Shown piece after piece: positions 16,603 to 25,082 of a stretch of 64,000 nucleotides of DNA. The stretch lies in NCBI GenBank assembly GCA_039030555.1, contig JBCCDY010000008.1:1-64000 (forward strand), given 5' to 3'. The DNA comes from JBCCDY01 sp039030555. Lineage in GTDB: Bacteria > Bacteroidota > Bacteroidia > Cytophagales > Cyclobacteriaceae. The translations under genes were made by a program, and so were the position numbers. Positions within the stretch are counted from its first letter, which is position 1, and each line of letters opens with the position of its first letter. The notes under the pieces were generated by a model. That model was not told the DNA's origin and searched no databases. It saw only the letters and a list, made by a program, of their open reading frames with translations.

Positions 16603-16677
16603 GGTGGTTGTAGCTCAGTTGGTTAGAGCATCGGTTTGTGGTACCGAGGGTCGCCGGTTCGAGCCCGGTCTTCCACC
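16603..16677 (+). tRNA. tRNA-His (anticodon GTG)
   Basis: Cloverleaf read by eye. D arm GCTC-AGTTGGTTA-GAGC, anticodon arm TCGGT-TTGTGGT-ACCGA with anticodon GTG, and T arm GCCGG-TTCGAGC-CCGGT. An extra G (16603) opposite C (16677) gives the G-1:C73 pair typical of tRNA-His. The 3' CCA is not encoded (CCTT follows). The acceptor stem GTGGTTG/CTTCCAC has two central U-U mismatches (positions 5:68 and 6:67), which is unusual and discussed separately. A rho-independent terminator follows directly. Confidence 0.93.
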
Positions 16678-16686
16678 CTTAAAATT

Positions 16687-16717
16687 AGCCAGTTACATTG
16701 AGTGACTGGCTTTTTTA
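16687..16717 (+). terminator. Rho-independent terminator after tRNA-His
   Basis: AGCCAGT/ACTGGCT arms (16687-16693 and 16705-16711), extended by three more pairs, close on a five-nt loop and run into TTTTTT. It ends the single-gene tRNA transcript. Confidence 0.85.
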
Positions 16718-16774
16718 TTTTCTTCATTCTGTGACGCTAAAATCCTTCTTGATTTTTTCGTAGATTAACTTTAG

Positions 16775-17029
16775 ATGGAATCTTCTAACAGCAAATTCTT
16801 TAATCAGTCGCTGAGCAAACAAATCTCACTGCTCTATCAAGAAGGCTCTTTCGTAATGTCTATCCGATATTACGGCTACAAAATAAACCTATATCGATAC
16901 AGCGATGAGCTCTTTGAAGTCTTTTATAACCATAAGTTGGATCGGATCGATAAAATAGAACTATTAGATCAAAACGGCAGTAGAATGAAATTCTACTTGG
17001 ATCAAATTAAGCTCCCCGTTGAAGTTTGA
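16775..17029 (+). CDS. Small conserved-looking hypothetical protein, 84 aa
   Basis: 84 residues, starts with ATG, rich in aromatic residues and charged residues alternating as in a small beta-sheet fold: SFVMSIRYYGYKINLYRYSDELFEVFYNHKLDRIDKIE. No signal, no membrane segment, no recognised motif. It is convergent with coaE, and their 3' ends overlap by 23 nt. Composition is coding-like and the frame is clean from a plausible start 63 nt downstream of a terminator, so a real gene is likely. Function unknown. Confidence 0.6.
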   Translation: MESSNSKFFNQSLSKQISLLYQEGSFVMSIRYYGYKINLYRYSDELFEVFYNHKLDRIDKIELLDQNGSRMKFYLDQIKLPVEV

Positions 17030-17618
17030 TGAACACTTTGTGAAGCTCAAGAACCTGAGGGATAAGCAAGGTTTTTTCTGAATTGCTTATAACAAAATCC
17101 GATTTTTCGTCCCTATCCCGATCTGATAACTGATTGCTAATGATGTTTTTTATTTCTTCCCTGGACCTTTGTGGATCACGTTTTTCTATTCTTTGAACCC
17201 GTAAGTCCTCAGGTGCCTTCACATGTATCAAATAGTCCAGATCTTTATAAATACCCGATTCGATCATGAGAGCAGCCTCTCTGATCAGGTAAGGATATTT
17301 CTGCTTGGTTGAAGACCATCTCTTGTAATCACTCCGTACTGCGGGGTGAACTAAAGCATTTAGCTGCTTTACTTTTTTTTGATCTGAAAAGACTAATTTG
17401 GCCAGATAGGCTCTATCTAGATTACCCCCTTCTAAGTAGGATTGCTCTCCAAAAGCCGTCTTAATCTGATTCCGAAGTTCAGAGTCTTCATTCATTAAAC
17501 TCTTTGCTCGATCATCAGCTGAGTAAACAGGAATACGTAGACTAGAAAAAATATGGCATACCAGGCTTTTGCCTGAACCTATTCCACCAGTAACTCCTAT
17601 TTCAAGAGCTTTCCTCAT
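17007..17618 (-). CDS. coaE: Dephospho-CoA kinase
   Basis: 203 residues. N-terminal P-loop GVTGGIGSGKS (8-18), followed by the conserved YSADDRAK segment and HPAVRSDYKRW; the C-terminal lid/LID-like region has RVQRIEKRDPQRSREEI. It phosphorylates the 3'-hydroxyl of dephospho-CoA in the last step of coenzyme A synthesis, in the cytoplasm. The start overlaps the YbbR gene stop by 4 nt (17615-17618), so the two are translationally coupled. This YbbR-coaE order is usual in Bacteroidota. Confidence 0.95.
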   Translation of the reverse strand: MRKALEIGVTGGIGSGKSLVCHIFSSLRIPVYSADDRAKSLMNEDSELRNQIKTAFGEQSYLEGGNLDRAYLAKLVFSDQKKVKQLNALVHPAVRSDYKRWSSTKQKYPYLIREAALMIESGIYKDLDYLIHVKAPEDLRVQRIEKRDPQRSREEIKNIISNQLSDRDRDEKSDFVISNSEKTLLIPQVLELHKVFIKLQRGA

Positions 17619-18574
17619 TTAAACGTTAACTGGGGATTTTCAAAAGATAGCTCCTTCACAAAAGAAGGCATTTCAACAACTCTTGGTATGACTGTAGAAT
17701 CCGAAAAATTAAAGTTTTCAAAACGTGCTCGAACTACAAAAGATGAATCATTGAACTTCGATAAAGAATCTTCCCGGATCATAAATTTCAACTGGATTAT
17801 TTTTTCAATCGAATCGGTAGCAAAAGACTCCGGGAAATCAACAAGATCTACTTTAATATCTGAAGATTTTTCTACGAACCTCCTAACATTAAACGAAAGC
17901 TTTATTTTTTCCGGATCAGCAATATTATATCGCGGAAAAGGAAGATTGATCATGATATCCACCTCTACATCAGAGCTGATGTCATTTTCGCTATAGCGTA
18001 CCGCAAAGGCATCAAGGGTATCGATCATCGATTCCGGAGCATATAATTTTATAGTATCCGGCTTCAGAACAAGATCAGACACAATATCATGGTTTTCTGC
18101 GATAGTCAATCCCGAAGTGTCCAGTTCCAGCAAAACCAGCCTGGAACGAATATTTTGAATATCAAAAAACAAGGTATCAACAGCTATATAATTGACAGAA
18201 AGTTCTGTAATCTGCTCTGATACAATCGGTAAAAGTGTAGTATTTGTAAGGTATTTTATCTCGGTGGGATTTCTAAGTTCTATAGCAATGGGATCAATAT
18301 CGAACCCAATACTTTTTCTTAAAATATCCCAACCTCCTGAAGAAACTTCCATCCTAATCTTTGAAGGAAGTTCGCCTATTACAATAGTGCTATCCTGATT
18401 ATAAATAAACTTTATCGGATAATTTATTCTGGTGGTATAGTCTTTATTGAGAGAATTGAAAAACCAGAATGTGCCAGCCCCAAAAAAACAGAGTATTATA
18501 ATCTTCCAATTCCCTTTCCTACCGAAAAGAAAAAGTTTGGAGATTCCACGCAATAATAATTGGCGCTGTATCAA
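17615..18574 (-). CDS. YbbR-like domain protein
   Basis: 319 residues. One membrane helix near the N-terminus (about 24-42, IIILCFFGAGTFWFFNSL), followed by extracytoplasmic beta-rich repeats of the YbbR type: TTRINYPIKFIYNQDSTIVI, then PSKIRMEVSSGGWDILR, and a later PDTIKLYAPESMIDTLDAF. YbbR domains occur in bacterial envelope proteins; in Firmicutes YbbR (CdaR) regulates the cyclic-di-AMP synthase, but no cyclase lies here. The gene starts 5 nt after yajC and overlaps coaE by 4 nt, forming a tight yajC-ybbR-coaE unit. Confidence 0.85.
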   Translation of the reverse strand: MIQRQLLLRGISKLFLFGRKGNWKIIILCFFGAGTFWFFNSLNKDYTTRINYPIKFIYNQDSTIVIGELPSKIRMEVSSGGWDILRKSIGFDIDPIAIELRNPTEIKYLTNTTLLPIVSEQITELSVNYIAVDTLFFDIQNIRSRLVLLELDTSGLTIAENHDIVSDLVLKPDTIKLYAPESMIDTLDAFAVRYSENDISSDVEVDIMINLPFPRYNIADPEKIKLSFNVRRFVEKSSDIKVDLVDFPESFATDSIEKIIQLKFMIREDSLSKFNDSSFVVRARFENFNFSDSTVIPRVVEMPSFVKELSFENPQLTFK

Positions 18575-18579
18575 TATCT

Positions 18580-18888
18580 CTACTTGGTATCGTTTGCCTT
18601 CTTACTCAAATCTAAAGAAACAGAACTTTTCTCAAATCGTAATTTCATTCCTTTATCGACCTCCATTACGATTTCGTTTTCTTCAACCGCAAACACCTTT
18701 CCGTGTAAGCCACCTATGGTCACCACTCGATCTCCTTTTTTAAGCTCTTCAAGATATTTTTTTTGATCCTTTTGCTTTTTTTGCTGAGGTCTGATCATGA
18801 AAAAATAGATAACCACACCGATCAAAAGAAAAAATACAATCTGAGAGTAGTCGAAGGTGCCACCAGCCTGAAGTAATATACTTGTCAT
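18580..18888 (-). CDS. yajC: Preprotein translocase accessory subunit YajC
   Basis: 102 residues. Short N-terminus, a single membrane helix (about 17-33, IVFFLLIGVVIYFFMI) ending in RPQQKKQK, the YajC hallmark, then the small cytoplasmic domain LKKGDRVVTIGGLHGKVFAV. YajC joins SecDF at the inner membrane to aid Sec export. It is separated from the upstream DUF1573 gene by a strong terminator, so yajC-ybbR-coaE probably has its own promoter between about 18889 and 18950. Confidence 0.95.
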   Translation of the reverse strand: MTSILLQAGGTFDYSQIVFFLLIGVVIYFFMIRPQQKKQKDQKKYLEELKKGDRVVTIGGLHGKVFAVEENEIVMEVDKGMKLRFEKSSVSLDLSKKANDTK

Positions 18889-18949
18889 TAATTATTTGTT
18901 TAGAAAAGATTGAACGTGCTACGTTACTTTAAAATATTCGAGCGCTAAA

Positions 18950-18983
18950 ATAAAAAAAAGGTTTGACCATAAGGCCAAACCTT
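18950..18983 (-). terminator. Rho-independent terminator after the DUF1573 gene
   Basis: On the minus strand an 11-bp stem (AAGGTTTGGCC with GGTCAAACCTT, loop TTAT, one G-U pair) is followed by eight T residues. It sits 26 nt after the DUF1573 stop and splits the nusB-side genes from yajC. Confidence 0.88.
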
Positions 18984-19008
18984 CTTTTAAAGATCGTTTG
19001 AAATCTGT

Positions 19009-19596
19009 TTAGTTTTTAACAGGACCAGATGTTGAAGCAGTTGTTGTTTCAGCCTTCTGAACGTTAGCTTTCACAGAAAGCTTAGTGATTTTAGGGTAAG
19101 TATTAGCAGTAATCGTTACCGTTTTATTTTGAACACCAGGCTTTCCTTTACTATTAAAACTTACTTGTATTTCTCCGGTTCCTCCAACAGGTATAGGATC
19201 TTTAGGCCATTGTGGTACAGTACATCCACAAGAACCTCTAGCACTTTCAATAATTAAAGGCGCTTCTCCATTATTGGTGAATGTAAATACTTCATTTACG
19301 ACATCCCCTTCTTGAATGGTTCCAAAATCATGTGATTCCTTACTAAAGGCGAAAGTAGGTACAGGCCCATCAGGCTTTGTCTCTGGAGCAGCGTTAGAAG
19401 CAGTGGAGATGCTTGGGTTAGTTGAAACCGGTTGTGCAATAGAATTCGTTCCTGAAATACTATTTGCGGCAGAAGTTCCTCCTCTTTCTAAGGTTGCCGT
19501 TCTCCTTTCCAAATCTGCAACCCTCTTCTCCAAGTCGGAGCTGCATGATGTAAAAATTAGTGCAAATGCACTTAAAATAATTAATAAATTCTTCAT
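19009..19596 (-). CDS. DUF1573 lipoprotein with coiled-coil linker
   Basis: 195 residues. Lipoprotein signal MKNLLIILSAFALIFTSC (lipobox Cys18) followed by a short heptad segment DLEKRVADLERRTATLERGG, a Ser/Thr/Asn linker, and a DUF1573 immunoglobulin-like domain (about 78-180) with FSKESHDFGTIQEGDVV and SARGSCGCTVPQWPKDPI. DUF1573 domains resemble ASH/MSP-type folds and are abundant in the Bacteroidota envelope; function is unknown. A promoter core CAAAAATA (TATTTTTG on the coding strand) lies at 19639-19646, 43 nt upstream. Downstream is a strong terminator. Confidence 0.85.
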   Translation of the reverse strand: MKNLLIILSAFALIFTSCSSDLEKRVADLERRTATLERGGTSAANSISGTNSIAQPVSTNPSISTASNAAPETKPDGPVPTFAFSKESHDFGTIQEGDVVNEVFTFTNNGEAPLIIESARGSCGCTVPQWPKDPIPVGGTGEIQVSFNSKGKPGVQNKTVTITANTYPKITKLSVKANVQKAETTTASTSGPVKN

Positions 19597-19703
19597 AATT
19601 CCGAGTGTGTGCTAATTTTTAATTCAATTACTGTATTACAAAAATAATTAATAAATAATTCGCTTATATGTTTAAAAAATACTTTAACAGGTCAATAACA
19701 GAA

Positions 19704-20003
19704 CTATTGGTTTTTAATCTGTCCGATTAAATTATCAACATCATCAAGAAGTTTCTCTGCTTTTTGCTTAGCATCGGTAATCACTTGTTGCCCTTTTGAT
19801 CTTGCCTCTGATTCCGGGAGGTTTATATCATTATCAACAAGCTCCTGAACTAATTCATCCAGTTTTTTTCGGTAATGATCGAGTTGGTATGACAACTTAT
19901 CTCGTGTATTGGAACCTTTGTCAGGAGCGAAAAGCACGCCCAACACTGTTCCTGTAACTGTTCCTGCTAAAAAAGCTAAAAATGCACTTCCTTTATTACT
20001 CAT
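19704..20003 (-). CDS. YtxH-like small membrane/stress protein
   Basis: 99 residues. N-terminal membrane segment FLAFLAGTVTGTVLGVLFAP ending in the YtxH hallmark LFAPDKG, then an amphipathic helical tail rich in Lys, Glu and Asp. YtxH family members are small inner-membrane proteins, some induced by general stress. The start lies 2 nt from the stop of nusB, so it is co-translated with it. Confidence 0.8.
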   Translation of the reverse strand: MSNKGSAFLAFLAGTVTGTVLGVLFAPDKGSNTRDKLSYQLDHYRKKLDELVQELVDNDINLPESEARSKGQQVITDAKQKAEKLLDDVDNLIGQIKNQ

Positions 20004-20005
20004 AG

Positions 20006-21157
20006 CTATTTATTATCTAATAATCCTCTACCACTTTTTCTTAACTGACCTTTTTCTTTCAATTCTTTAGAAAGAACGTCTAAGATACCATTTATAAACT
20101 GACGGCTTTTTGGCGTACTATATTTTTTCGATATCTCGATGTATTCGTTTATAGTTACTTTAACGGGAATACTGGAAAAATGTAACATTTCACAGAGGGC
20201 CATTCTTAAAATTATATGATCTAATATGGCAAAACGGTCTTTATCCCAATTCCGGGATTTCTCCGAAATATATTCATCCAGTTCATTTTCTTTATCGATC
20301 GTCTTATCAAAAATCTCTTCAAAATAAGTCAGATCATCTTCGAGATTATATGAAAGCTCGGCCAACTCAAAATCTTCCTGATCCGAGTTTGAATCTTTAA
20401 TGCTCTTAACAAGTAGACTCTTAAGGATATCTCTGTCTTCTTCCCAGTTTAATATTTTTTCTGAAAAGAAATCATCGATAGGTTCTGACTTAAAAATGAT
20501 ATTCTTGACGATATAGAGTAAAACGCTTTTATCCGTTTCAAAAGTTGCGTCAGCATTTCTCAGGTATTCCTGGTAAGTATCATTACTGAAAACCAAATCC
20601 TTGTACCATCGGATCACCGTATCAAAATCTCCTTCCCAACTAATCGATTTTCTTATGATCTCGCTTTCAATTAATTCTGTACTCTTAAGGCTTTTAATGA
20701 TAAGGTTATCATTCAGCGATCTCTTGTTTTCAACTTTTATAATACCCGTTTGAGCAGCTTTTTCTTTTCTTTTTGATAAAAAGACTTCTTCGGCTCGGGC
20801 CAATTCTTTCAGTAGTTCAATAAGCCACACATAATGATCTGAAATCTTATCAGCGGCCTTAAGCATCTGCTTTCGAAGGTTTAGAATATCTTTATTTATA
20901 CCTTTCTTAAGATTGGAAATAAATTCTTCAAGTGCCTCTTCTTCAGGCTTTTGAAGTTGTATATCCAAGTCAATACTATTCTTTCTGATGAATCCTTTTG
21001 ACCTATCAAAAGACAATAGTTTTCCAATCTCAGCTTTACGCTTAGGGTTGGGTATATCCAGATCTGAGATACCCAATTCGAACTCGGCTCTTTCAGATTG
21101 ATAAAATGCATAAAGGGATTGCATCGCTTTGATGCGAAGATACCTTCGACTTAACAT
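20006..21157 (-). CDS. nusB: Transcription antitermination factor NusB, long Bacteroidota form
   Basis: 383 residues, far longer than the about 140 of E. coli NusB. It starts MLSRRYLRIKAMQSLYAFYQS, the RNA-binding arginine helix of NusB, and ends with DRFAILDHIILRMALCEMLHF and VTINEYIEISKKYSTPKSRQF, the NusB C-terminal half. Between them is an acidic/helical stretch (about 30-270) that separates the two halves. This extended form is the normal NusB of Bacteroidota, not a fusion error. NusB with S10 binds boxA RNA for rRNA antitermination. Confidence 0.9.
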   Translation of the reverse strand: MLSRRYLRIKAMQSLYAFYQSERAEFELGISDLDIPNPKRKAEIGKLLSFDRSKGFIRKNSIDLDIQLQKPEEEALEEFISNLKKGINKDILNLRKQMLKAADKISDHYVWLIELLKELARAEEVFLSKRKEKAAQTGIIKVENKRSLNDNLIIKSLKSTELIESEIIRKSISWEGDFDTVIRWYKDLVFSNDTYQEYLRNADATFETDKSVLLYIVKNIIFKSEPIDDFFSEKILNWEEDRDILKSLLVKSIKDSNSDQEDFELAELSYNLEDDLTYFEEIFDKTIDKENELDEYISEKSRNWDKDRFAILDHIILRMALCEMLHFSSIPVKVTINEYIEISKKYSTPKSRQFINGILDVLSKELKEKGQLRKSGRGLLDNK

Positions 21158-21201
21158 GAGGTCAAATTACGTAAGACTGGGCAATAAACTAAATTTTGAA
21201 C

Positions 21202-22317
21202 TTAACTAGCTGAAAACGGGAGCTTAAGCATACCTACTTTTTCTATTCTTTCTATAGCTATTTCCATCGCTGATTCCTGGGTTGTTTTACTTTCTTTCTC
21301 TGCGCGATCGAGAATATCAATCGTAGTTTGATAGATTTTTTCAGCTTCCAGGTAAGCCAACTCTTGCTTGTAGCCGCCAAGATGTTCCATATAAACATTG
21401 ATCAGCCCCCCGGCATTAATTAAAAAATCAGGAGCATAAACTATATTCCGATCAATGAGTGCTTTACCGTGCTTTAATTCCTCCTTCAGTTGGTTATTTG
21501 CAGCACCTGCAACTATTTCGCATTTGAGCTTCGGGATGGTATCATCATTTAAGGTAGCACCTAAAGCGCAGGGAGCATATATATCCATATCCAGATCAAA
21601 AAGCTCATCCTGGCTGATCACGCTTACTGCTGAACCATGCTTATCTACTACTCTTTGAGTTTTAGATTCATCAATATCAGTGATATATATTTTTGAATTC
21701 TCTTTCACAAGGTGGTCGACAAGATAACCTCCAACTTGCCCCATCCCCTGCACACCTATTCGCTTTCCGGTCAAATCGTCCTTACCCCATACTTTTTTAG
21801 CTGTAGCCTTCATACCGATGTAAACCCCGTAAGCTGTTACGGGAGAAGGATCTCCACTTCCTCCTTTTATCTGAGGCAAACCAGTGACGTGTTTGGTTTC
21901 CATGGAAATGTACTCCATATCCAGGGTCTTCATATTGACGTCTTCAGCCGTAATGTATCTTCCACCCAAGCTATCGACAAATTTCCCAAACCTTCTCATG
22001 AATACTTCATTCTTGAGTTTGGGATTTCCAATGATTACAGCTTTTCCTCCTCCAATATTGAGTCCGGTAATAGCTGCTTTGAAGGTCATTCCCCTTGAAA
22101 GTCTTAGTGCATCGATCGCGGCTTCTTCAGTAGTAGCATAATCCCACATTCTGGTTCCACCAAGTGCCGGACCAAGGGTAGTATTATGGATCCCAATAAT
22201 TGATTTTAAGCCTAATTTTTCATCATGACAATAAACCAACTGCTCATGGCCCATTTTCTCAATTTGATCGAATACTGAAAAGCTTTCTGTTTCTATTTTC
22301 TCTTTCAACTCAGACAT
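21202..22317 (-). CDS. Leu/Val/Phe-type amino acid dehydrogenase
   Basis: 371 residues. N-terminal ELFV dehydrogenase domain with GPALGGTRMWDY, the catalytic Lys region RGMTFKAAITGLNIGGGKAV, then ITAEDVNM and a substrate-side GSGDPSPVTAYGVY. The NAD-binding Rossmann domain has VQGMGQVGGYLVDHL and a basic/acidic ITDIDES end. It oxidatively deaminates leucine/valine (or another branched or aromatic amino acid) to the keto-acid with NAD+; exact substrate cannot be set by eye. It lies 44 nt upstream of nusB on the same strand, with its own promoter candidate at 22376-22406. Confidence 0.9.
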   Translation of the reverse strand: MSELKEKIETESFSVFDQIEKMGHEQLVYCHDEKLGLKSIIGIHNTTLGPALGGTRMWDYATTEEAAIDALRLSRGMTFKAAITGLNIGGGKAVIIGNPKLKNEVFMRRFGKFVDSLGGRYITAEDVNMKTLDMEYISMETKHVTGLPQIKGGSGDPSPVTAYGVYIGMKATAKKVWGKDDLTGKRIGVQGMGQVGGYLVDHLVKENSKIYITDIDESKTQRVVDKHGSAVSVISQDELFDLDMDIYAPCALGATLNDDTIPKLKCEIVAGAANNQLKEELKHGKALIDRNIVYAPDFLINAGGLINVYMEHLGGYKQELAYLEAEKIYQTTIDILDRAEKESKTTQESAMEIAIERIEKVGMLKLPFSAS

Positions 22318-22375
22318 ATTACGCTGGTAGGTTAAAATTTATATTTTTGAAAATCTTCCGGCTAAAAAGGCGTGG

Positions 22376-22406
22376 CAAAAGTAATTTTTTTTAGTATTTA
22401 TTCCAA
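22376..22406 (-). promoter_or_regulatory. Bacteroidota-type promoter of the amino acid dehydrogenase gene
   Basis: On the minus strand a TTG (22404-22406) lies exactly 20 nt before TACTTTTG (22376-22383), a full match to the TTG / TAnnTTTG sigma-ABfr pattern. Transcription would begin about 22369, giving a leader of about 50 nt before the ATG at 22317. Confidence 0.55.
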
Positions 22407-22461
22407 TGCAACCGTTTACGGCAAATAAACCATTTTCATTATAGAGCGTTGACCTAATTCT

Positions 22462-24255
22462 GTGAAAGATCTAAAGTTTCTAAACAAATATTTTTACAAA
22501 TACCGGTATCGCCTTTTGCTAGGAACCTTATTTGTAATTGCTTCAAATATTTTTGCAATTCTACCCGCGCAGGTGATCAGAGAAGCTTTCAACCTGGTTA
22601 AAGACACCATTGACCTCTATCACCTTTTTGAAGGCTCTGTTTTAGACAATCAATTATATAGTGTTTTTGGTGAAAGCGTAGTTATCGCAGGTGTTGCCAT
22701 CCTTGTTTTTGCACTAATTAGGGGAATTTTTCTTTTTTTTATGCGTCAGACCATCATTGTAATGTCGCGCAGAATTGAGTTTGATCTGAAAAACGAAATA
22801 TATAACCACTACCAAAGTCTGCCCCTCTCTTTTTACAGAAAGAATAGTACAGGTGATCTTATCGCCAGAATCTCGGAAGACGTAAATAAGGTGAGAATGT
22901 ACGTAGGGCCTGCAATTATGTATGGCATCAACCTATTATCGCTCTTCCTGCTCGTGATACCTTATATGATATCTGTTAACACCAGACTTTCACTTTATGC
23001 TTTAATACCTCTTCCCTTATTGTCTATAAGTATTTACTATGTAAACAACATTATAAATAGAAGATCAAGAGAAATCCAGGAAAGCCTCTCCGACCTTTCT
23101 ACATTCGTACAGGAATCTTTTTCCGGGATCAGGGTGATCAAGGCTTTTGCCAGGGAATCGGATACTTCCAGGAGTTTTGCCAGACAAAGCGATAACTACA
23201 AAGGAAAATCCATCCGTTTGGCTTTTGTACACGCCCTCTTCTATCCCTTAATGCTATTCCTTATAGGCTTGAGTACGGTGCTGACTGTTTTTATAGGGGG
23301 GGCTGAAGTGATTACGGGAGAGCTAACCACTGGTAATATCGCAGAATTCATCATTTATGTAAACCTTCTGACCTGGCCAGTAACTTCTTTGGGATGGGTA
23401 ACCAGTATCGTTCAACAAGCATCAGCATCTCAAAGAAGGATCAACCAGTTTCTTGAAACCAAAAATGATATTATTTCACAAAAAGATCTTTCCAGAGAAA
23501 TTTCCGGTCAAATTGAATTCAATAACATTGATTTCGTATATCCCGATTCTGGAATTCATGCCGTTAAGAAAGTCTCTTTTACAGTCAGTCCCGGAGAGTC
23601 TATAGCTATTATTGGAACGACTGGTTCTGGTAAAAGTACAATCGCCAATTTAACGTGCAGGTTATACGATACTACAAGCGGCAACATAACAATTGATGGA
23701 ATTGATATTAAGGATTATAGTCTTTCCAGCTTGAGGAGACAAATTGGCTATGTGCCTCAGGATGTTTTTCTTTTCTCCGACACTATTGGTGCTAATATTT
23801 CCTTCGGAATTGATGAGAAGATTGATGAAGAGGGAATTATTAAGGCCGCAGAAGATGCTGATCTTCTGGAGAATATAGAACGATTCCCGAAAGGCTTTGA
23901 AACTGTTTTGGGCGAACGTGGCATAACACTTTCCGGAGGGCAGAAACAGCGAGTCTCCATAGCCAGGGCTGTGGCCAGAAAACCTAAAATTCTCATTCTT
24001 GATGACTGTCTTTCCGCAGTCGATACTAAAACAGAAAACACTATTCTGAATAGTATGAAAAGAATTATGAAAGGAAAGACCACCATGATCATCTCTCATA
24101 GGGTTTCTTCAGCAAAGCTGGCGGAACAAATTATTGTATTGGATAATGGGGAGATTGTGGAACAAGGAACTCATGACGAATTGCTTGAAAAAGGAGGTAC
24201 TTACAGTGAATTATATGAAAAGCAACTTCAGTCCGAAGAAGTTCTAGAGGATTAG
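22462..24255 (+). CDS. ABC exporter half-transporter with degenerate catalytic site
   Basis: 597 residues from a GTG start. Six-TM exporter domain (about 15-320) followed by an ATPase domain: Walker A GTTGSGKS, Q-loop PQDVFLF, signature LSGGQKQR, Walker B LILDDCLSAVDT and switch His in ISHRVSS. The catalytic glutamate after the Walker B aspartate (Asp514) is replaced by Asp515. This is the pattern of the degenerate partner in heterodimeric exporters such as MdlA or TM287. The intact partner is probably the product of the gene at 25083-26855. It is divergent from the dehydrogenase gene; its 3' end overlaps the convergent barrel gene by 4 nt. Substrate unknown. Confidence 0.9.
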   Translation: MKDLKFLNKYFYKYRYRLLLGTLFVIASNIFAILPAQVIREAFNLVKDTIDLYHLFEGSVLDNQLYSVFGESVVIAGVAILVFALIRGIFLFFMRQTIIVMSRRIEFDLKNEIYNHYQSLPLSFYRKNSTGDLIARISEDVNKVRMYVGPAIMYGINLLSLFLLVIPYMISVNTRLSLYALIPLPLLSISIYYVNNIINRRSREIQESLSDLSTFVQESFSGIRVIKAFARESDTSRSFARQSDNYKGKSIRLAFVHALFYPLMLFLIGLSTVLTVFIGGAEVITGELTTGNIAEFIIYVNLLTWPVTSLGWVTSIVQQASASQRRINQFLETKNDIISQKDLSREISGQIEFNNIDFVYPDSGIHAVKKVSFTVSPGESIAIIGTTGSGKSTIANLTCRLYDTTSGNITIDGIDIKDYSLSSLRRQIGYVPQDVFLFSDTIGANISFGIDEKIDEEGIIKAAEDADLLENIERFPKGFETVLGERGITLSGGQKQRVSIARAVARKPKILILDDCLSAVDTKTENTILNSMKRIMKGKTTMIISHRVSSAKLAEQIIVLDNGEIVEQGTHDELLEKGGTYSELYEKQLQSEEVLED

Positions 24256-24947
24256 AAAATGTAGCGAAAGCCCATCGCTCCGTAGAATCTCGTATCGCTA
24301 TCAATTTGATCCAGATTCAAGAAATAGCTTCCTTCTATAAAGGAAGTCACTCTAAGTCTTCTGATGGCATACTCTAAACCAAGAATGGCCTCCGGGCCAT
24401 ACAAAAAGAAATCTTCTCTCGATTCTTGTACATTTAGATCAATAGGATCTAAATTATCAACGACCTGAAATTGATACTCTACATCAAGATACCTGGTGTT
24501 AATACCTAAGCCGACATACCAGTCCACTCCGGTATCGCCTGTTATCCCTGCTGGTAATGGATTGTGCATAATAATACGCAACTGCAATGCAGCAGATGTA
24601 CGGATATCTCTATTTAAAAAAATTAAGGAGTCTCCTTCAAAATCGGCGGGATTTAAATTTAAAAACTCTTCTTCGAGAAAATTAGAATAGAAGCCTGCAG
24701 CGGCAAACCCAACGGCCACTTCGAATGCAAATCTTTTTCTGAAATAATTTTTATAGGTTACACCAATAGGGTCGCCGACCTTCACTCCAATACCTTGTGT
24801 ATCATTGGAGCGGAAAAGAATAGGGCAGCTGTATTTTTCAACACGCTTAATAAGTCTTTTGGGACTATTCCTAAACTGTGCGTTACAGGCATCTGAGATC
24901 AGAAGCCCGCAAACAAATAAAAAAAAACAGCAAATCGCTTTTGGCAT
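24252..24947 (-). CDS. Outer-membrane beta-barrel-like hypothetical protein
   Basis: 231 residues from the ATG at 24947, which opens a normal signal peptide (MPKAICCFFLFVCGLLISDACNAQ cut after AQ). The ATG at 25043 was rejected because the preceding residues are basic and Cys-rich and spoil the signal. The mature part alternates aromatic/hydrophobic and polar residues (GVTYKNYFRKRFAFEVAVGF, VDWYVGLGINTRYLDVEY) and ends AMGFRYIF, with the terminal Phe typical of outer-membrane barrels. No family recognised. It sits between the two ABC half-transporter genes. Confidence 0.75.
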   Translation of the reverse strand: MPKAICCFFLFVCGLLISDACNAQFRNSPKRLIKRVEKYSCPILFRSNDTQGIGVKVGDPIGVTYKNYFRKRFAFEVAVGFAAAGFYSNFLEEEFLNLNPADFEGDSLIFLNRDIRTSAALQLRIIMHNPLPAGITGDTGVDWYVGLGINTRYLDVEYQFQVVDNLDPIDLNVQESREDFFLYGPEAILGLEYAIRRLRVTSFIEGSYFLNLDQIDSDTRFYGAMGFRYIF

Positions 24948-25082
24948 CAAATAAGCTACTTTTCTACGGTCGCCTGAGCAAAAGTAACGTAATAATCCCA
25001 TTACTGCATATTCACAACAATGCAATACACTACAAACAACCATACTCCTGAAGTGAAAATAACGAAAGAAAATGAGACTTAT

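Noticed and set aside
16520..16705. 61-codon frame over tRNA-His
   Set aside because: It reads through the tRNA gene and terminator; the RNA fold is clear.
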